A stretch of DNA of 64,000 bases from Gloeopeniophorella convolvens (lineage: Eukaryota > Basidiomycota > Agaricomycetes > Russulales). Made by a program: the position numbers and the translations under genes. Positions 58,901 through 64,000 of this stretch are shown here, piece by piece (position 1 is the stretch's first letter; each line of letters starts with the position of its first letter). Below the pieces are notes generated by a model, which worked only from the letters and a program-made list of their open reading frames with translations, did no database searches and was not told where the DNA came from. Location: the NCBI GenBank assembly GCA_022496205.1, contig WTXD01000002.1, positions 310,001-374,000 on the forward strand. The letters are read 5' to 3'.

Positions 58901-59975
58901 ATGCACCAAGGACAGCATACGCCAAGCTCACCACGCTTTGAAGGCGGACATCCATCTTCGCGACAACTGTCGCGGCGGAAGAGGACAGACGCCATCCGTC
59001 CTCCGCCGCTGAAGCAGGATAGATATGTGCAAGCCCACGAGGCACGGGAGAAGGACAAGAAACGTAGGGTTACTACACTGTCGAAGAGACACCGGACTGT
59101 AAAGCATGGGGAAGAGGCAGACTCAGAGGATGATGGTGCTGCCGGTGAGATTCGCCGTTTAAAAGGTTCGCGCCAACGTTCCATCTCTAGTGTTTCAGGG
59201 CCTAACGAATGATCTCGTTGCTTAGCTTCCATTCGCCAGTATCAAGCAGAGTGTGATGCCGCTCTGAGCAAGCTCAAGAGCTCACTTCGTACACCGTCTA
59301 TTGCATCGTCACCCGACGAAGATGAAGATGAAGATGAAGACGAAGAGTCCACAGAGAGCCTCATCCCCTTCCCCCAGTACCTCAGTCGTGTCAAGTTCGG
59401 CGACATTCGCGATCACCTCGGGCTCATGGACGACAAGTACGAGCCCGAGTGGAGACGTGTCAAGGTAGGCTTGTATCCGTAGCAGCACACCCTGCCATTG
59501 AGAACCTGTCGATCCTGCAGGCAGTCGTATGGTTCACCTTGAACCGCTCTTCCCTCGACAGGAGCCGTTCCTTCACCCAGCAGGGGATCACGAAGCAACT
59601 CGATGTGTACGATGCAGTGTGTCCACCTTATAGTGCCACTTCTCAGTTCTCACATTAGCTCACCCCTTTTCGCGTCAGATCGAAAGGGAAGTCCCCGAGC
59701 TCCGGCGCTTCGAGAACAGCTGGGCAACCAGCTTTCTTGCCAAGAGGGTGTACCGGCGCCAGGCGGCGCATCGGCGGCGCAGAAACCTGGTGATTGACGC
59801 GTTCGGGCAGCCCAGTCGCCCACCCGTGACGCCGCCGAGGCGCCAGATATCGCCCAGCGGGCGATCCGAGCCGACGTCGAGCTCTGATACCGATACGAGC
59901 GACTCTGGCTCGACTGAGGATAGCACGTCTACATCCGAGAGCGACGAGACGTCGTCAGTGACTTGGTCGGATTGA
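58901..59975 (+). CDS. Uncharacterised basidiomycete protein, basic N-terminus and acidic/serine C-terminus
   Basis: Four exons. MHQGQHTPSSPRFEGGHPSS starts a basic disordered part (RRKRTDAIRPPPLK, EKDKKRRVTTLSKRH). Splicing over about 59168-59227 gives ASIRQYQAECDAALSKLKSS and an acidic run DEDEDEDEDEES. A more structured part follows: FPQYLSRVKFGDIRDHLGLM, EWRRVKAVVWFTLNRSSLDR, FTQQGITKQLDVYDA and IEREVPELRRFENSWATSFL, then KRVYRRQAAHRRRRNLVIDA. The tail is S/T/D-rich. All introns have good GT-AG signals. I do not recognise the family; charge suggests a nuclear protein. It lies just upstream of DAD3 on the same strand (200 bp), possibly in its promoter region. Confidence 0.62.
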
Positions 59976-60175
59976 ATAGTCAGCCGAGCGTCGAAAAGTA
60001 ACATCGAAATTTTTTTGTAACATAGCCAGCAATATGTTTCCGGCAGAGTACAGCCAAGTGTGGAACGCAGACCGCTGCCAGTGATTGAAGAGATTGGCGC
60101 CCAATATGGTGGCCCGCTTCAACGAGTCCAGCTCAGATTCCTCGGATTCCTCCACAGTGTTGATACACATGCACC

Positions 60176-60618
60176 ATGGCCGGCACAAGCACGTCCAGCC
60201 ACGTCTTCGACATCAACCCCTATGAAGACCACCCAAACCTCACCCCGCTCGAGGCCGACGTGCTCTGGGAATACGCCAAGCTGAACCAGCACATTAAAGA
60301 CGTGCGTCGCGCGCGCCTCCACCCCCACGCCTGAACCACCCACACACCTACACACAGCTCATTGCGCAGACGCGCGCACTGAGCGACACGCCCGACGAGA
60401 CGATGCTCAAGCGTCTGCGCGTGCTAGAGCGCAAGATGGGGCTCGTCCTGACGCTGGTGCGTGCGTGCTCCCGCCGCGAGGCCAGCCGTGCAGCCCATAA
60501 CTGATTGACACGCGTCGGCATGCAGTTCAAAGCGTCTGTGTGGGGTGTCGTCAACGAGCAGACGTTTTCGGCGTACCCACAGGACGGCAGCGCGGGCGAT
60601 ACGACGATCACACGATGA
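60176..60618 (+). CDS. DAD3: DASH complex subunit Dad3
   Basis: Three exons. MAGTSTSSHVFDINPYEDHP is followed by NLTPLEADVLWEYAKLNQHI, then LIAQTRALSDTPDETMLKRL, RVLERKMGLVLTLFKASVWG and VVNEQTFSAYPQD. This matches Dad3 from the ELTPLEaeVLweYAkL motif through LERKMGLVlTLFKASVW. The product is about 105 aa, as expected. DASH/Dam1 rings couple kinetochores to depolymerising microtubules. The gene has two introns of about 54 and 69 bp. A (CCTG)n stretch at about 60688-60706 lies between DAD3 and the convergent ARC40 stop. Confidence 0.96.
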
Positions 60619-60687
60619 CTGCCACTCAACCCTCTACTCCACGCTCCGCGACTGTATTCATTCATCCGCTGCCACAAAATTGTATTT

Positions 60688-60706
60688 CTGCCTGCCTGCC
60701 TGCTTG
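60688..60706. repeat. Short CTGC tetranucleotide repeat
   Basis: CTGCCTGCCTGCCTGCTTG, four tandem units, in the gap between DAD3 and ARC40. Unremarkable in length. Confidence 0.7.
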
Positions 60707-60709
60707 TCC

Positions 60710-62196
60710 TCAGCCCACGCGCAGCCCACTAAGCCTCGCCCCGAGGCTGCTAACAGCATTCACGTTCCACACCACCAGCCTCCCATCCACGCCGCTCGTG
60801 CTGACGCGCGTCACCGCGCCCGGCGCGCCGTCGTACGCGCGCACGTTCGTGATCGTGTTCTGGTGCACCGTGAACAGCTCCGTGTCCCCCGCGAGCGGCG
60901 TGCCGCCGCCGGAGCTGCTGCCCAGCCCGCGCGAGTCAGCATTGCGGAACGTGTTGAACGCGGCGCTATTGAGGCGCCCCACGGGCGCCGCCGCGCCCGT
61001 CAGCGCGCCGCGCGCGCCGCCGGACGACTTGGGCGCGCTCGTGTCGTCCAGCGAGCCCGCGGCCTGCCAGCCCGCGGGGCTGCCGGTGAAGAGGACGGGC
61101 TGGCAGTCGTGGCCCGCGGCGACGAGCGCGTCCTCGGAGGTCCAGGTGAGCGTGACGTAGGGGAGCGAGTTGGAGCGGATCGTGAAGATCGCGGGGCCGC
61201 CGGGGTAGACGATGCTGATCGTGCTGTCGTGGCCTGTCGTGCGGGGTCAGCGGGCGCGAGCCTGGGGAAAGAGGGGGGCACTTGCTTGCAAAGGCGAGGA
61301 CGTCGCCGGAGGGCGAGAAGCCCACCGCGTGCACCCAACCGCCCGACGGGCTCGAGTATTCGCCGCAGACGGTGTTGAAGGGAAGCTTCTCTCCCCAAAC
61401 AGTGGGGGCGGGCCTAGCATCTAGTCAGGCGCATGCACACCAAGCTGCAGGGGGCCACGCACCTCTTGTCGACGTCCTTGATGTACGCAGAGAAGACGCG
61501 CGCCTTCATGTCTGCGCTGCCCGCAGCGAGCAGGACATTGTTCGGGTGCCAGTCGACCGAGAGCACGGTCGAGCGGATGGGCTTCTTGAGCTGCTTGGCG
61601 ACCCACCAGTTGTTGTCCGGGTCGAAAGAGCAGATCGCAATCGCCCTGCCACCAGCGCCAGTCAGCGCCCCTCGGACCATCTGAGATGAAAGGATCACCT
61701 CGCGCCGCTAGCAACGGCAAACTTGTCCTCGAACGGGCTCCAGCGGACGTAGGTAGCGGCGCGGTTGACGCGCAGCAGCACGAGCGTCGGCTTCCAGACG
61801 GTCTGCCCCGTGAGCGGATCGGGCGCCTGCTGCCACACGTAGGCGTTGCGGTCCTGCGAGGCCGTCACGATGCGGTTCGAGTTGGGCGCCCAGTCGATGG
61901 AGGTGATCGCTTTGTCGTGCTATCGGGTGCGCCCGTCCGGTGAGCTCGGAGGTCGCGGGGGTCGCGTGGAGCGGGCGGCGTACCTCGGACAGCGTCTCGG
62001 TGGGAGTCCAGTCGATCCCGCTGCGCGAGAGGATCTGGAGCTCACTCGAGTTCAAGCTGACAGCAACCTCTGCGACGGGCTATGAACATCTACAATCCGG
62101 GGGTAGGCACGCGAGCAACGAACGGGTGCGGTCTGCGTTGAAGGCATGAGCAGTGATAGGAGCTTGGGAAACGTTGTAAACTTCGGGAGTGGCCAT
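60710..62196 (-). CDS. ARC40: Arp2/3 complex subunit ARPC1 (WD40)
   Basis: The start [20 protein letters not shown] is classical ARPC1. It continues [72 protein letters not shown], and [20 protein letters not shown]. The blocks [20 protein letters not shown] and [13 protein letters not shown] follow, ending [18 protein letters not shown]. The insert between blades 6 and 7 (about 61050-60880) contains the serine/glycine-rich VCA-contact loop. The complex nucleates branched actin for endocytosis. Five introns of about 50-70 bp are visible and all blocks are in order. Confidence 0.96.
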
Positions 62197-62467
62197 TATT
62201 TGTAATTCGTGATCGCAGAGGACGAGCAGTCGACTACTGCGGTGAATGCGTGATACAAGATGGAGAACAAGTCAAGATTAAGGGCTCGGGGCAATCCCCA
62301 GTCCGGGCCGCAGTGCCGGTGCCCTGTTCACCGGAGCGCGCGGCGTCCCCGCGACTCGGGAAGTATCACTCCGAGGGACGACGAGCATCTGTTAACCTCC
62401 TGATGCATAAACCCATTGTAGTGATGACAACAAGATAGACAGAAGAAAAGTATCGACGGTGGGCGTG
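62197..62467. other. Intergenic region, ARC40 promoter and WC-2 3' end
   Basis: 271 bp; ARC40 starts divergently away from the WC-2 stop on the same strand. No coding support. Confidence 0.4.
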
Positions 62468-63677
62468 CTAAGGTGGTACGGTATCGTCGAGGGGCTGCTG
62501 GCTCGTGTCTCCTGCCTCGGCAGCCTCCTCAAACCTGCGCACCTTCTTCGCCCATCGAAGACCGCAAGCGTTGCAAAGGGTTTTCGGGCCACGAGGCCCC
62601 TGAGGTACCAATCAGCGAATGCCATGCCGTGGCGTGTTAGGGCACATACCTTTCGCCACTCTGGCGAGTCGGTGCGCCCGCACGTGTTACAGATATACTG
62701 CTCGCCGCCGAGCGCTTTCTTGGGCTAGGGCCCATGTTAGCCCGGTACGCGGCTCGATTCAGAGCAGAAGGTACCTTTTTTCTCCGAGGTTCGGCATCTG
62801 TATCATCGTCCGCTGGAGTGTAGCCAAGGTAGCCTCCAATGTCGTGCGCCGCGACGGGGTAATATGACCTTGTAGGGTCGCCACTCAGCGCCTGCGTTGG
62901 GAAACCGATGTTGGTGGTAAAGTGTGCTGTCATGTCTTCGCCCGTGTACGACCCGATTTGTTGCACACCTTGCATTACTGATAGCTGCTGGGATCGAGCG
63001 CGCAATGTCCCAAGGCGCTGCTGTAATCGCTCGTTCTCGACCTTCAGCTCCAGCAGCGTGTTCAGCCTGGAGGCACGGTGAGTTTTAGTCATCGTAATCA
63101 GATGACAACACGAGTGCGCTCACATAGCTGTGTTCCGACTTGGGTATGGTTTCGCGACGGCAAAGAAGCACTTGCACGCGTTCTCCCCAGGCATGAAGTG
63201 TGGATACCCCGTCACTTCGAGCAGCACTTCCCGGGGAGGGGTCGGAGGGTTCAAGGGTATGCGGCTGAAGGATATCTCAGGCTTGCATCGCAACCGCGCA
63301 TATACGTGTAGATCCTCGCGGTGCTCTATAGAGCGCGAATATGCAGTACAGAAACTGAGCCTATCATTAACTGAGCGCGTGTCAGGGGCATTAGCACAAC
63401 TGGCGGCGCAAACACGAGCAGAACACGGACCGTTAACGAGCTCAGTGAGATCTTTGTCGATCATATCCTCGTCCTGCCAGGCCAGGATGTCGCGTACAGC
63501 AGGGTTGCAGAAGAGGACCTTGCAGGTCGGGGAGAGGACGAGGACGATGGCCTCAGTGAGCTCTGTGATTAAGAGGTCTGCCCAGCGTTTGCGGCGCGTG
63601 AATTCCCATGGCGGGGCAGCGGGCTGAGTCTGGAGCACTGGTGCAGGGCGTGAGGAAGGGCCGGCGACGGCGTTCAT
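62468..63677 (-). CDS. wc-2: White collar 2-type protein (PAS domain plus GATA zinc finger)
   Basis: The start [20 protein letters not shown] leads to a PAS domain: [58 protein letters not shown]. The exon with [20 protein letters not shown] and [16 protein letters not shown] completes it. A coiled coil follows ([20 protein letters not shown]). The C-terminal GATA finger is split by an intron: [19 protein letters not shown] and [18 protein letters not shown] (C-x2-C-x18-C-x2-C). No LOV/FAD cysteine motif is present, as expected for WC-2 rather than WC-1. WC-2 pairs with a WC-1-type photoreceptor to control light-dependent transcription and fruiting. An upstream in-frame extension to 63884 exists but the chosen ATG fits the family. 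Confidence 0.93.
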
Positions 63678-64000
63678 AGCAGCAGAGTCCGAGAAGAGAG
63701 AGAGCGGGACGATGGACAGAGAGAAGGGGCAGGAGGAGGCAATATATAATTCACGAATAACGGCAATCCGGCGTAAATTCGTGTGGAGCGGTGGGGCCGT
63801 CGGGCAGCCCGAAAAGGCAGGGGCGGTTTTCGCGGACTCGTTTGGGCAGACCACGTCATGCTTGCTGTCAACTGCCGTTCCCATTTGAGCAACTCAGGTA
63901 CCCGCTATGTACATGTCCTGAGCCACTTCCCATCCATGGCCTAGCCCCAGCCTCGTCTGCGATGCGCACCTCAGATCGCGCAGTAGCCCCCGTCGACCCG
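63678..64000. promoter_or_regulatory. WC-2 promoter region with TATA-like element
   Basis: TATATA on the minus strand at 63743-63748, about 66 nt upstream of the WC-2 start. Beyond 63890 no gene is visible up to the window edge. Confidence 0.45.

Overview
The window looks like nuclear DNA of a filamentous basidiomycete, most likely an Agaricomycete. The genes are densely packed on both strands and broken by many short introns (mostly about 47-60 bp, GT-AG, with CTNAC/CTGAC-like branch points). The coding GC is high and the families present are fungal: a Gti1/Pac2 (WOPR) regulator, Dad3 of the DASH complex, Csm1/Pcs1, a white collar 2-type protein, and a bifunctional tryptophan synthase. All gene models below were spliced by eye, so outer coordinates are firmer than some internal junctions.

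Layout. 1-9 kb: start of a probable ADGF-type adenosine deaminase (-), monopolin/Csm1 (+), ankyrin L-asparaginase (-), tryptophan synthase TRP5 (+), eIF2B beta GCD7 (+). 9-21 kb: mitochondrial translation GTPase GUF1 (-), splicing factor Cwf18/CCDC12 (+), WOPR transcription factor (-), elongin A (+), CTLH/GID subunit Gid7/WDR26 (-). 21-33 kb: meiotic HORMA protein HOP1 (+), DOA1/PLAA (+), a histidine phosphatase (+), vacuolar Ca2+/H+ exchanger VCX1 (+). 33.4-36.9 kb is a gene-poor island with hairpins but no gene I can support. 36.9-50 kb: a C2H2 protein (+), lumazine synthase RIB4 (-), SRP40/Nopp140 (+), a TilS-like tRNA lysidine synthetase (-), a YTH-domain RNA reader (-), a Gfd2/YDR514C-like protein (+), a NUDT19-like Nudix hydrolase (+), octanoyltransferase LIP2 (-). 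50.4-56 kb is a second gene-poor stretch holding a BTB-like basidiomycete protein and two weak small-gene candidates. 56-64 kb: a cysteine-dioxygenase-like cupin protein with an extra N-terminal domain (-), an uncharacterised acidic/basic protein (+), DAD3 (+), ARC40/ARPC1 (-) and WC-2 (-).

Most of the window is housekeeping and I see no biosynthetic cluster, CRISPR, rRNA or intact transposon. Several genes share themes by proximity only: chromosome segregation and meiosis (Csm1, Hop1, Dad3, and a YTH reader whose relative Mmi1 controls meiotic transcripts) and development/light (WC-2, WOPR, the BTB-like protein). The less ordinary items are the cupin two-domain protein, the TilS-like enzyme with an altered PP-loop, a perfect 23-nt palindrome beside a splice acceptor in the C2H2 gene, a 39-nt compound hairpin in the gene-poor island, a GC-AG intron in GCD7, and two orphan small-gene candidates.
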